Positions 1 to 12,539 of a stretch of DNA of 64,000 nucleotides are shown here, in pieces (the stretch's first letter is position 1; each line of letters begins with the position of its first letter). Under the pieces are notes generated by a model that did no database searches, was not told the origin of the DNA, and was given only the letters and a program-made list of their open reading frames with translations. Origin of the DNA: Cardinalis cardinalis (taxonomy: Eukaryota > Chordata > Aves > Passeriformes > Cardinalidae); NCBI GenBank assembly GCA_014549065.1, contig JACDOX010000218.1:787536-851535 (forward strand), in the 5' to 3' direction. Both the position numbers and the translations under genes were made by a program.

Positions 1-1188
1 CATTTAAACCAATTTTTCTTATACAAACATGACCCCTAACAGTCAGTACTTGAATTCTCTGAAAAAGGTGTATTTTTGGGGATGACATGCAAGGCCTGAA
101 ATGGGAGACAAGGAAAAGCTACTGTAATAGATGACTGCTCAAATCTACTAGCTCAAATAAAAAAAGGAAAACAACCCCAAAAAGGTTTTTAACAACAAAG
201 ATAATGAGCTGGTTAAAAAATGCCTCGTGTAGCAAAGTGAAAATAAATGTATAAAGCTTAGTGGCATCCCTGCCTATGGCAGGGGGTTTAGACCAAGATG
301 ATCTTTAAACTCTTCTCCAACCTAAACCAGTCTGTGATTCTAGATAACCAGACTCTCCAAGCACTGGAGCAGTGAAATGAGAGAAAAATCTTAATATACA
401 CAAAGCTTTCTCTTCACAAGCTCTTCAAAGCAGGGAATCCTTTCTTTTTTAAATTTTCCTGACTAATAAAGTCCTCACATTAAACCCAGAGTCAGACCAA
501 GGCACAAGTCAACACTTTTATTCAAAGACCCTTCCTTACAGCTTAACAACCAGTTATTTATTTACTTTTTTGTTTGCTTGGTTTTGGTAGGGGACTGTCA
601 GACTCATTACCTAAAATTAAGTGTTCAACATAAACCAGACAAAATGGAAAGATTTCTTCAGAGTTCAAAAGCAGGACTGAGATCCTGCTGCCATTAGCAG
701 AAAAAACAGGAAAACAATCAAGATAGAGAAAAGCAGCNATAAAGCCCATTGTGCCTGTTACTGTTTTCAGACTTCTGTGGAACTGTCTCTCTCCTGACTT
801 AGAGCAGTGGCCAGCAAACCTCCCAAATTCCCTTTGAAAAGGTCCCATGCACTGTAACAACGTGTGGGAGGTCCAACTGCAGTTCAAAGCCCGAGAGCCG
901 CAAGCACACAAGACCAACATGTTGTAAAGATCTACTGATACCTTTCAGAGTCCTGCTCAGTCAAGGCAGACCTGAAGTCAAGTGGCCAAAAATTAGGCTG
1001 TCCTGGTCTGCTGATACACAACACTAAGTCTGGCTCTTTTAATGACTTTGCCATTTTTTCTGTGTTTTTATCAAAGCTCTTTGAATCACATCTAGACACA
1101 ATTTTGTAAGTTCTTCTCCTCCCCAAACATAGTTGTTCGCAAAACTGTAAACATTTTGTTAAAGGCATCACAAATCTAATTCACAGTA
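1..1188. other. no gene seen
   Basis: Unique A/T-rich sequence. Frames up to 120 codons on the minus strand have no recognisable domain and are within chance expectation. Confidence 0.6.
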
Positions 1189-1682
1189 CCACGGAATGGC
1201 CTGGAATGGAAAGGACCCTAAAGATCATCCTGTCCCAGGCCCCTGCCATGGGCAGGGACGCCTCCCACTGTCCCAGGTTGCTCAGAGCCCCATCCAGCCT
1301 GGCCTTGGACACTGCCAGGGATCCAGGGGCAGCCACAGCTGCTCTGGACACCCTGTGCCAGGGCCTCACCATCCTCACAGGGAACAACTTCTCCCCAATA
1401 TCCAATCNAAACCTGCTCTCTGTCAGTGGGAAGCCATTGCCTCTTGTCCTGTCACTCCAGGCCCTTGTCAAGAGTCTCTCTCCATCTTTCNTCTGGGCTC
1501 CCTTCAGGCACTGGAGGGGCACAGTGAGGTCACCCCAAAGCCTTCTCTTCTCCAGGCTGAGCAATCCCAATTCCCTCAGCCTTTCCTCCCAGCAGAGCTG
1601 CTCCATCCCTCTGATCNCCTTGGTGTCCCTGCTCTGGCCTGGCTCCAGCAGCTCCCTGTCCTTCCTGTGCTGGGNTTTGGAG
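1189..1682 (-). mobile_element. CR1 LINE fragment, 3' end, antisense
   Basis: The + strand reads as the reverse complement of the classic avian CR1 3' region: GGAATGGCC...AAGGACCCTAAAGATCATCC, then CCCAGGTTGCTC, TCCAGCCTGGCC, CTTCTCTTCTCCAGGCTGA and CTTCCTGTGCTGGG. The 3' end lies at the left. About 490 bp remain. The 5' part and both reading frames of a full element are missing, so this is a dead 5'-truncated copy. Four Ns fall within it. Confidence 0.93.
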
Positions 1683-4600
1683 ATGATTTCAGTTAACACT
1701 GACTCAGATCCCATCCAAATTACACTAATTCTGATGAGCTTTCACCATTTCAATTTCTAGAATTTCAATGAAAAGCAAGAAACAGCTAATTAAAGCCTTA
1801 GTCAGGATAGCTTCTTCCCTGGGGGCAAATGGAATCCACCTACACAGAAAACTAAGAAAACAGTCAATAGCAAAGTGTAAATATTGCCTGAAACTAACAC
1901 AATCAATGAAACAGCTTTTGAAACTGCAAATGTAACAAAGAGGCTGAATAGAATGTTTTAACCTTCTTTGAAAATGACAAAGACTAACAACGTTAAAAGG
2001 CTGTTGGAGGCTAAGAGATGCACAGCTTGTTTCTATAAAAAGTATAATGCCAACTCATTTGAAAATACTCTCTTGCTACTACATCCAAACAGCAGGTGGG
2101 TACACAACAACACCAGAGAGCTGAGACACAGAAACAACCAAACTGAGAGCACAAGACTTGCATAGTGACCAAACTCCATTACAAACCCACAGGACAGCAC
2201 TACCTCTCTGAAAATCATTTCAGGAAAACATCTGTTTTTCTCCTTTATGTTTCATACCACTTAGTGAAAGACTCAGAAGACACCAAGTGATGAAACCACC
2301 TGAACAAAAAGCTCAGATCTTTGGAGTACTTATCCCATGACAGGATAGCTGGGAGCTGAATAAGAAAATCCTCACTAAGTTTTCTGTATTTACTCAAGAC
2401 ACATAGACCAGGAATTTGCTTGGCTTGTTCATCCNTTTGCTAATTCCTACAAGGACACAAGACAATTCCCACCTCCAAAGAAACCAGTACAAACCAGGAA
2501 TTACCTCTACATGCCTCAATGATGCCCTTAAGCAGGCAAATATTTCCTCATGGAAATGCAATAAAGGCATCTAAAATTCCACTGGGCAGAAACAAATATC
2601 ACCAGAAGGTCTGCGTTTGTATTCCTTCTGTTGTGTGCTTTCTTGTTCCACCATCAAGTGCAATCTGCACAGCTTACTCTTTAAGTTAATGCTTTGTGGA
2701 AAAAAAAAACACCAAGAACACTCAGTTATTAATAATAATCCTTAAGTATATGTTAAGAACACACCAACTCAGTTGACTTAGCATAGTTATGCATTAAAAC
2801 GATCAAAAGCTTTAAAGGACGTTTACATAGTTTCTAAGATTAACCAAACACTAAGTGCAAATCCCACTTCATGGTGAGAAAATGNGCCACTTCTCAGTAC
2901 ATTACCAACATCTTAATTTTTTGAGTTAAAAACCACATTCAAACATTTTTATGAGACACTGCTGTTTATAATCACTGGACAACATCTGAGTTCAGGCAAT
3001 CTCTTCAGCTGGAAGAGACATCTATGGCAATGAAAATTTTATTCAGCTTCATAAAAAACATCAACCTACAGCACCCTTTATAACATAACAGACCAGTTGC
3101 ACACAATATTAAATTCAGCTGCAGTGATTGAGAATCCTGTTTGCTGACAGGAGCTCAAAAAATAATTCATTTTTCACCTGATGGATTACAGCCAAATCAT
3201 TCTATACTGTAAACTGATTCTCTGCCACAGCACCAACTCCCTGTATTGAGACTTCTTTCTCTTCCGTATTTCTAATATCAGAGTTTCCAACTGAAACTGC
3301 TGCTTAGGTAACTTCTGGAGTTCTATAAACAAAACATTCTACAAATTGGTTATGAGGGCCTAACCTTGACTTGCCAGGTGGCAACCTTGACTCTGTGCTA
3401 AAGAAATCACAGAGCAATGGAGTGACAGCNCCAGGCAGAAGCACTTTTAACTTGCCACCAAAAAGACCTCTTTTGCTCCCAAGATCTACCAGTTTTGGGT
3501 TAGTATTACTTTCCTTTGCCTAATTTCCTTCAGGAACACTGTATCTCNTTGTTCTTTGTGTAAGTCCAGGTCTACAAGGCACCAAGGAAAAGATGTAGAG
3601 GCCAGATAAGCAGTTTTAAAATTATTCTGTATGTACACGACTATCACAGGAAAGTCAGTAATTCTGGCAAAAGGACTACAAAGTATTCTATCAGGTTTTA
3701 GATTTTTCCAACATCCATGGGAGGTAGCCAGACACAAGGGGAAAAACCAACACAAAACAAAACAACACAAGATTTCCACCACTGTGCTACACAGGAATCA
3801 AACATGACTCACTCACTGCTTATCTCAGCCTCCTATCAGCATTTTCAGGAGCAAGCCTTCCCTGACCACAAGTAACATCCTGCTAGAANTGAGAGAAAAA
3901 TCTAATAGCTGACCCACACACAAAAAAAACCCAAATCCAAACAAAGCCACACCATGAACCAAACCTTAAAAAGACCTGACACATCACAAGGAGAATGTGC
4001 TGCTTAAGGAATTAAGACCTCCACATCCCACTGTGCTGGTGGTAGAAACTCTGCTCTTCAGGCATTCATTCACCAGGAAAATGGGAGAGCCACTAATGGC
4101 CAGAGCAGGAGTTCAGCAGGACAAAAAAGCATTATACAACCTGGAACAACTTTGCAAGTGATGGAGAGAGGATTTGGAAATCCAGATGTTCAGCAAAACA
4201 GCCCAGGAGCGCCACATTCCCAGGCACTGGAGGCACTGATGCTTGTGGTACCTTCCCTGCAGAAGCNACGAGCAGAGTGAAACACTAGTTTTTTGTTTCA
4301 GAAGATGAATGAAAGTTTAATTAGCCCAGATCTTCAGAGGAGGAAGCTAAATTTTTTAAAGCCATGTCCAACAGTGATGAGGATTAGGAATAACAAGAGT
4401 TATCTATATTTGATGTGTAGCTGAGGAACAAAATTATCAAACTCCACCAACATTAATACAACCAGACACTCCTGTTGTTCATTTTTCTGAGTTACATTTT
4501 AGAAAGGACTTTTTTATTATTATTATTTGAAAACAGAAATCGTATTTCTCTACTATTTATTCCAGTNATTTTTGTCCTTCTTGCCCTTGAGATTCATTTG

Positions 4601-5683
4601 ATGTAGAAAAGCACATACTTTGCATGGGACATAATAGCCCATAGGAGAACAATCACTAGATTTTACTAAAAGTGACCTGGCATCACCATGAAATTATTTC
4701 TTTGCTATACAAAATATTTTTAAGATGGATATAAGATAGGACAAAAAACATTGGTTCAGTCACCTCCAAAAGAATTCATCATAATAAAAGAGCACATACA
4801 TGTAAGACATTTCACCAAGCTATCATAGCCACAATAAAAAAACCCACCATATAACAAAAACTCCATATTCTTTATGTTTCATTCTTAGAAACACAATTTT
4901 AAAAAAATAGTTAAAAATCAGTTTTTAGAGTAAAGCCCCCCAAAGCTGCAATGTTAACATCCCAGTATGCTGTTATGCAATTCTTAATAAATAAGTTTTG
5001 GAAACACATTAAAATCAGAATCGGCATTTTCTTGACAGTTTGCCATTAACAGACAAATAATTTCCTTTCTGCCAGTAGCAAGCTGGTAGCAATCCAACTA
5101 AAAAGTTATTCCACTTCAAGCTTGTTTCCTACCCAACATTAGATGAAATTGGTTTACATTACTTTACTAATGCAATACAGGCAAGACTGCTGTCACTTGT
5201 CCGTAAGAGTGCCTCGTACATTGGATATTATTGCACAGCTGACACAAAAATATAATTTTAATGTAATAATATTTAACATCGCAGCACCCTATGTCCTAGA
5301 AATGTCCTTGCCCACATCAGGAGCTTGGCCATAGATGAAGTCTGAGGTGCAGATGGAAGCCCCACAGGGAAAACTGAAGGGTAAAACACAAACAGACCAT
5401 GATTTCCCCACAGAAATAATTGCTTTCATTGCACCATTTGGAAGTTCATTCATCAACACAAAGGTGTGTATTTGGAAAATAAACCTCTTGTACATTTTTT
5501 AATGCAAAAAGAAGCAAAAATTAGACTAAATGGTGAGTTTAGGAAGTTCCTCATAAGCACAAAGCAGAACAGGTGGTGCTCTAAAGTCACAGCAATAATG
5601 CACAGCTACAAAAAGCCTCACCCAAAACCAACTTGAAAATCTGAAAAACATGAGTGGAGTGCCTGTGGTACACTGCATCAAGT
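1683..5683. other. probable intronic sequence
   Basis: A and C exceed T and G on the + strand through much of this span, as expected of the template strand of a leftward gene. No repeats beyond short A runs. Several minus-strand open stretches near 3.2-3.5 kb look peptide-like but contain stops in the same frame. Confidence 0.5.
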
Positions 5684-5868
5684 AATTACAGGGTTGGAAA
5701 GGACCCCAGAAATCCTCTTGTTCCAATCCATGCCACTACCCCAGGTTGCTCCAAGCCCTGNCCAACCTGGCCTNGGACACTTCCCGGAATGGGGCAGCCA
5801 CAGCTTCTCNGGGCAGCCTCTGCCAGGGCCTCACAAACACCATCAGAGGGAACAGTTTCTTTCTAAAA
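5684..5868 (-). mobile_element. CR1 LINE fragment, antisense
   Basis: It contains GGGTTGGAAAGGACC, CCCAGGTTGCTCC, the CCAACCTGGCC block and the GGGCAGCCTCTGCCAGGGCC block in the normal CR1 order. About 185 bp remain. It is truncated at both ends and diverged, with three Ns. Confidence 0.88.
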
Positions 5869-6761
5869 TCTGTTCACCATCATTCAGACTATTCCAGCTG
5901 TTATTGCTGTAGGAAGGGGAGGATCAAACCTTTCACGTCTATTTGCAGCAGGAAGAAATAACCCACGTGCAATCCAGTTCAGTGCGACGACAGATGCATA
6001 TCCAAGCACAGAACCAGCACTGCTGCACCACGTGAAAGCAGACACCAAGGACCCCAAAAGGCAAGTTACAATGCACTTACAGAAGGGAAAATCCCATTTT
6101 TACACACCATATGAAGGAAAACNACAGACTAAGCAATGGCTTGACACCACTGTTAAGCTCTAAGAATGTTTCATATTAAAACCAAAGCAGGACACAATAT
6201 CTCAAATAGCTGTTTAGACTCTGAAAGGAATTGTCATTTGGAGCATAGAGGCTGATTCTGTTCAGCCAGCCACATTAATTAAAGACACACCTCTAAAATT
6301 AACCTGGACTATGCACAGTGTACACTGTCATAAAGGGGTGCAGGGGAAAACCATCAGTTTAAGACATATGCCCATAAACCAACCATAATTAGTATTCTAA
6401 GGACTTCAGAATTGACTTCTTATGCATATTAGTTGAAAGGCCAAAAGCAATTTTTATAGCATGATTTATGGTCTACATAAACCCTAGAAAGGTAAGATTT
6501 AGAGCTATGTCACAAGGCAAAACCAGCTTTTTAACCCAAGGTGTTGCTCTCATCAGCAAGGGGAGCTCCTCATCTCCTCTAAGTCAAGAGTTAGAAATCA
6601 CCATTTTCTTCTGGAAGCAAATCTAACTGCAGATCTGCCCCCATCAACATCCCCATGGGTTTGAGAGGCATGAGAGAGGTGGTTTTGTCTGCTGCTCACA
6701 GCACAGTACATGAAACCCTTACACAGAGTAAAATCAACCACACTCAAGTACAAGCCCGTAC

Positions 6762-6830
6762 CTGTTCTATGAACAGAATGGCCAAATGTCTGTGACCCAG
6801 AGCATCCTGAGTGCTTCCCTTTTCACTCAG
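6762..6830 (-). CDS. candidate 69-nt internal exon (unrecognised)
   Basis: A 23-codon, phase 0-0 segment is bounded by an acceptor ending GCAACACAG and a CAG/GTACGG donor. The peptide includes HRHLAILFIEQ, which looks like an amphipathic helix. An open frame of 23 codons is common by chance, so support comes only from the paired splice sites and the shared strand with neighbouring candidates. It is not phase-compatible with 8,270-8,354 without another exon between them. Confidence 0.18.
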
Positions 6831-8269
6831 CTGTGTTGCAACACAAGACTATGAGATACTGCTGGGTTTTTTCCATCCTCAAACAAGGATTCTGGGGAAA
6901 ACACGTATATTCTGAGTACTAATGAGGTTATTTTTTAATGCCATTAAAAGCCACTTGACGAGGACTGAGAGCGTGCTAGATAATGGATCAGAACACTCTT
7001 TACAGTAATTCAATTACAACATAACTCCTTGAGCCTTCTAAAAATAAGGAGTATAATGGAAGGAGAGTGACTGNTGGTGAGCAAACTGCGTTCAAGAATG
7101 ACGTGAATGAGAATCTCAGCTCTAAGATTCTGGGTGGGACAAGGAGCTTCTTGCAGCCATCAACAATGGATTACTACCACCAGAAAACAGACTTTGCTAT
7201 TTATTTGTTTATATGTGATTATTTTTATGTCTGTTATCCACACATACTACACGAAGGTGGACAAGATTTCAGCCTTTCTGTACTTCTNAAGTTGTTTACC
7301 TGCATCTTGGCTTTCTACACACACTGAACAGAGCCTAGGTAACAAAATCCCCGGTAAACATAATCTGTTATGCTCTAACTGCATTAAACAGCATGNACAG
7401 AAAACCATTTTCAATGAGAACAAGATAACTCTCGCTTGTGAAAAGAATGAAATCTCACAGGATTTTGAGCTAGTCAGTAAAGACACACTTCCCTACACAA
7501 GGCTTTCATGCACTAATACTCATTTTTTCCATTATTACTGATTTTTTTTTCTTTAAATCTATGACCTCTAAAAGTGGTGAGAAGTCAAGTAATCATANGA
7601 GAACTGAGCACCAGACAAGAAACAAGCAGCTGAATAATTGCCCAGCTGGGCATACAGATATCCTGTGTTGATCCTTTAAATAACACCCATGACACAGGAA
7701 GAGAAGCTGTGCTGAAGCTTCATTCAGGTTTTCATATTTCTCTATTTAAATTCATGTACAAGATCAGAAACATCAGCACAACAAAAGAATTTTTGGATGT
7801 TAAAGCACCTCCTCAAGTAACATTTCAAAGAAGATTAGAAGCTCCATTGGATTACTCTATGCTCCTGCATTTAGCTGCAGGTAGTTTGGGAATGTTCTCC
7901 CTAAGTAAAGGTTTATTACCTTGCACACGTACCTGTTTAGAACTTGTCTTTAGCTTTTAGACTCACTGATTGCTGGAACAGAGAACAGAAGCCTTTGCCA
8001 AATTATCATTATGGCAACACCTTTCAAACATAAGGCAAATTTTCTAATACAAACAAATAAGATTTCTTGGCTTTACAGGTAGCATCAGAATTATTTAATT
8101 ATGTTAATTTCTGGCTGTTTCTCTCATAAGCCTGTATCTGTGCTGTAAGAAAAAAATCCAAGACTCTTTCTCCCAACTCCTGGTTTATACTGGCAAATTC
8201 CAATCAAATTCCAGCCATCACAGCAGGGAAGAGTTGGCTGCATTTTAGAAAGAACCTGGAACCTTCTAC

Positions 8270-8354
8270 CTGAAGACAGACAAGGCCATCAGAGCAGTGA
8301 TGCTACGTGTTCCTCCCCTTAAACAAGCTGGCCATACTGCACCTAAAAAAGCAC
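8270..8354 (-). CDS. candidate internal exon following the Cys-rich exon
   Basis: This 85-nt segment has one of the best acceptors in the window (CTGGATTTCTTTAATTGCAG) and a TTCAG/GTAGAA donor. Only the phase-1 frame is open (contains AVWPACLRGG), leaving in phase 2. The preceding candidate exon at 9,378-9,653 also leaves in phase 1, and the joined codon is GGT (Gly), so the two could be spliced directly. Codon bias is weak (TTA is used twice) and the peptide is not recognised. It may instead be a non-coding exon or chance. Confidence 0.3.
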
Positions 8355-9377
8355 CTGCAATTAAAGAAATCCAGGCAGGAAGATGGATCTCCAGCAAATT
8401 CCAGCTCACAACAGAAGAGTATGTGCAAATCAAATGATCCTCTCTTTTTATACTTCTGCCAGATAAAAGAAACCTTACAATGCACAAAATTACATCTAAG
8501 TTCTTAATTGTAAACAATTTTTTCCTTAAGTGTTTGGAAGACATCTCTTCCAAGATCTCAGGCACTGCTTCAGAACCACCTTACTCATTTTTCAAAATCA
8601 AAATTGCACCTTGCCGTAACTTATTTACAAAGCTGAAAGCTTAGGGTTTTTTAAAATTTTGTTTTAAAAGTGGCCCTATTTACCTACCAAAAAGATTATC
8701 TTCTTTCAAACTGCCTTATTACTGCACAAAAGAACTGAGAGGAGCTCTCTCCTTCAATGTTTTTGTGCAAACACATCCAGGACAGCCAGTTGTGCTCACA
8801 GAATACAGCACCTATGGGGAAGGTCACCTGCCCTGACTGACAGGTGAATATTTAAAGACTCAGAGAAGAGAATTTGAAGTTAATGCACCTGTTGAAAGCT
8901 GGCATCAGTGTTTCTGGTGAAGCTACATGCAGGATTGGCACCCAAACATACAGAGTTAATAGCCCACAAAGGCACTACTACACTACTTTTACACTACTAT
9001 TCTACACCAAGAAAAAAGTGAAAAAATTCAGGTTAGAAGTCTCCAACATAATACTGCTTCCCCTCACACTCAATATACTGTTACAGTGGCACATTCTTGC
9101 ACATTAAAGTTACAGAAACACAGAAATGCCAATCCATAAAGAATATTTACTTTCAAACAGCAGTTGCAGTAATTATAATGCTCCCAAAGCAGCTCTAAGT
9201 GAAAGCAGAACACTGATAAAAGTATGTCTAAACCATTAGCAAGAGTTTCACTTCACCAGCCAAGCTTCAAGAGAAGAAAAGTTACCTTCTCACACTTACT
9301 GACTGACCAAAGGACGGCACGCTTCTGCTCTCAGCTCCACACCATAGCAGTACATTCTTTAGTCTCCACAATCTCAC

Positions 9378-9653
9378 CAGTTCCATTCCACTCAGAGGCA
9401 GGAAGAGCCATCAGTTCCTTCAGGGCTTCTCCCAGAAAGTTCAGCCTTGCACTGCTTCCCTCCCAGGCCTGGCACAGCCCTTCTGTCAGCACACACTCCA
9501 GGCAGATCTGGCCTGGCAGCTCTGTTCTGCTGGCAAGGGCAGCACCAGAACTCAGAAACTCTTCATGATGAGCCCCAGGGATGTGTGGATTGATGATATC
9601 TTCAGGGGTAAAGTTGTTGCTGCAGATGGTGCATGCACAGCAAGGGAGGACAC
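9378..9653 (-). CDS. candidate coding exon with paired cysteines (ZAD-like spacing)
   Basis: This 276-nt segment has an acceptor ending AGTGCAG and a GTGAGA donor. It enters and leaves in phase 1, so it encodes 92 residues symmetrically. Codon use looks genuinely coding: among 12 Leu codons nine are CTG and none is TTA, TTG or CTA, and all five Ile codons are ATC, in an otherwise A/T-rich region. The peptide has CTIC followed about 35 residues later by CLEC, then a helical-looking tail. That is the Cys-x2-Cys...Cys-x2-Cys layout of zinc-binding modules and loosely like a zinc-finger-associated domain. A TGA lies in the same frame at 9,331-9,333, and a stronger donor follows at 9,300, so a longer stop-containing form is possible. 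The family is not identified. Confidence 0.42.
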
Positions 9654-12470
9654 CTGCACTACTGCAGTCAGCTAATTAAATAAATTGGGTTCATTTCAGC
9701 ACCTGCAAAACCACACCAGCAATAAAGAAACCATCCCCACTAGAAACTAGGACCTTAGACATTATGCACATGACAATTCCACTATTAGATAACATGGCAC
9801 AGGCTCTGAACATTCAGATTTCTTATCNGTAAGCAGCTGAAGTTCAGCATCTCTCAGAAAATAACTGCATGAAGTAATTATAGTTGTAACTTCTCAGTCT
9901 CCACAAAATACGTGGTGCTAATGTCCTGACATGACTTTCAGTTCTGGAAGGTTTAGTGTAAGTGAACAATTTTAGTCTCCCCAAAGCCAGCCAGAAGCTG
10001 AAGTTGACAAGTGAGAGTACTAAACTTCCAGTTTCCATGGAAATGGAATTTGGATCAGTACAAACAGGGATTTCAGAATTTAAAACCCAGTGCTCTCCAT
10101 CTTCCACGGTCTATTCCTGTATTCATTTTCCTGGGTAATAAGGGGTCGAGAGAGGCACAAATGCCACACACAGTTGTGATCCAGTAACTCACCCTGCCTT
10201 GTGGTTCCCCATTTTCATTTAGAGGTTGCCAGCCCCTTCGAAACCAGGCATCAGAGCCATCAATTCAGCAGCAGCCAGCCAGACACATTTATAAACACAA
10301 CAGTATCCCAAAACTGTCCATCTGGGAGGAGTGGGCTCCCAGTTACGTGANGCTAATACACATGAAAGAGCTGCTTTACAGCCCCTTGCTGAACCACCCA
10401 GAACAGGGAAGTTGTGCCATACAGTACAATCAGTAACAAAATTCTCATTTTTATTTTTGATATGACCCAACAGAACTGCACAGAACTGTGGGATTTTCCA
10501 ACTGTAAATCTTCAGGCAAGAACAAAAAAAAAAAAGGATATTTCATCACCACTAATGCAACACTTCTGCAGCAGTGGCTGCCTAGGGCTGCAAGGGAGAA
10601 TTCCAACTGCAAGTGTGCTCACTGGCAGCTAAAACAATTTGCCAATAGTTTTTATGGCTCCTGTTCCTTCTTTTTGGCAAGAGCAGAGGAAGAGTAATTT
10701 TCTGGAAGTATTTACATTGATTTTGCAGCTGATGACAACACTCCATCTGCTCTCAGACACTTCAGTGCCTTTGCCAACTTCTTCCCTAATGTGGTGCTCT
10801 CTCCAAGCTTTGCCAAGGCTTCTCTGCTTCCTGCACTTCTTCTNCCATGTTTGAAGAGGACATTTCAAGTTGAGATGTGAACACCTATCCCATGCCCAAA
10901 CCCACAGATCAGCAGATTTCAAATTAACTCCCCTCTTAAGACCATCACTTCCAGAATCCTGAGGATGTGTCTGATGGCATCAACAGAGATGGCAAAACCC
11001 CTGAAATAAAAAGGTCCAGGCCAATGAGAAGAAGCAGAATTTTTAAAGGACCTATATGAACTCATTATTTTAAGAAAAGCCCAAAAGTCTTATGGAAATC
11101 AAGATTTGCCCTAGCATTTAAATATGCAAGCAAGTAAAGCAATATCCTCTCTATGGCAAATAGTGGCCTACCCCAAAAAAGGACAAAATTTCAGATGCTT
11201 ATGCAGCAAGTGCAATTCTACCCACAAATCTTGTGGTGNAAATCAAAGAGAAGAAAGGATTCAGTTTGTACCCATTTGCCTGACACCNTTCCTAGAGTTA
11301 AACATCAAAAGAAGCAGCAAAATCAAATAAAGATTGGGAAGTCTGATTGATTTTTTTTTAACTTTAGGGCATTTATCAAGGCAGAAGCACACACAAGTAA
11401 CTTGGCTGCTGTCTCCAATACAATGATCACATTACCTTGATGCCATGCGTTATCACTCAAGATAAAGTAGTTCTAAAAATGTAAGAGCTCATCTTACAGC
11501 ATCATATAAGTGAAAAATAACNCCCCAAAAGTCACATACAGCATTCTTTTTAAGATGAATCCACCACAGGAAAATGGACTGCAAGGTCAGATTCCTGAAA
11601 AGTGGACNATGACTTTCAGCAGCTCACATAAGAATTGTAAGTATTTAAACCCCCAAGAACTGAGATAAAGAACATCAGCCTGCTCATGTTTCATTTGAAA
11701 ATAGGAAAGTATGTTAGTGTGAAATGGCATCCCTAGGAAATAATCCCATCAGGGTAAATGCAGGAAATAAATGCTTTAATCCCTTTTGTATCAGTACATA
11801 TTTATTAGCCCTGTCCAGAGATAACCAAGATCTGTGGTGTGCAGGTTGGATTCAACATCTAAAGGCTCCTTCTAGCACAACACCTGTCTCAAATTATCTA
11901 TCCTATTTGCTGACAACCAGAGAAAGGATTACTGTGTTTACAGGCAAATTCTTTCTTCTAACAATTTGCCCTTTTCTTCTCATTTCACTGACCACCTAAA
12001 TAGGAGAAAAAAGCAAATCACAGCACGTGAAAAACAGGCATCAGCCTCATTCTACTGCTGCAATTTGTCTTTGTTACTTCAAAAACCCAGGACCACGGTG
12101 ATAAGCCCAGAGAAAACAATGGATTTGAAACGAGCCTTCTTCTCTTCCAGAACCCCTACAATATGTAAGCAACTTCCTGCTTCAAGTTACAGGCTCAGAG
12201 ACAAACTGAAAGCTGAAAAAATTTGGAAATGACCAACCTCTTTGCATTTAGGCATNTGACTCAGGTTTGCCTTTGTAGCAAATAAAAGACCAATTCAGCA
12301 GCTACATCAAATACAGCAGCTTGTTTTGGCAACCTCGTTTTTAGGAGATCAGATTTAGCTACTCAGCTTTAATACTCTTGGTTTTGAATTAACCATCTGT
12401 TCTGTAACATTGAGACAGACCTGGTGAAGTGCAGTGTCAGTCTAAGGGGTCTCGAGGCTAAAACACACAA

Positions 12471-12539
12471 ATACATACATATATATATTTACATGTGTAT
12501 ATATCTATATATATATATATATACACATAGATATATAAT
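12471..12539. repeat. TA-rich microsatellite
   Basis: Interrupted ATAC and AT dinucleotide repeats, including an uninterrupted (TA)9-10 core around 12,504-12,522. This is simple sequence with no sign of function. Confidence 0.9.

Noticed and set aside
2490..2600. Minus-strand segment with a fine acceptor at about 2,585 and a GTAATT donor
   Set aside because: All three frames from that acceptor meet a stop before the donor.
3190..3540. Peptide-like minus-strand frame near 3.2-3.5 kb
   Set aside because: The same frame has TAA and TAG within the span, codon use is unbiased, and no consistent splice pair was found. Stop-free stretches of this length are common by chance.
9224..9568. 114-codon plus-strand frame
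   Set aside because: It is the antisense shadow of the better-biased minus-strand candidate exon at 9,378-9,653.
12180..12240. Excellent minus-strand acceptor (TTTTTTCAG)
   Set aside because: Every downstream frame closes within a few codons and no good donor follows.
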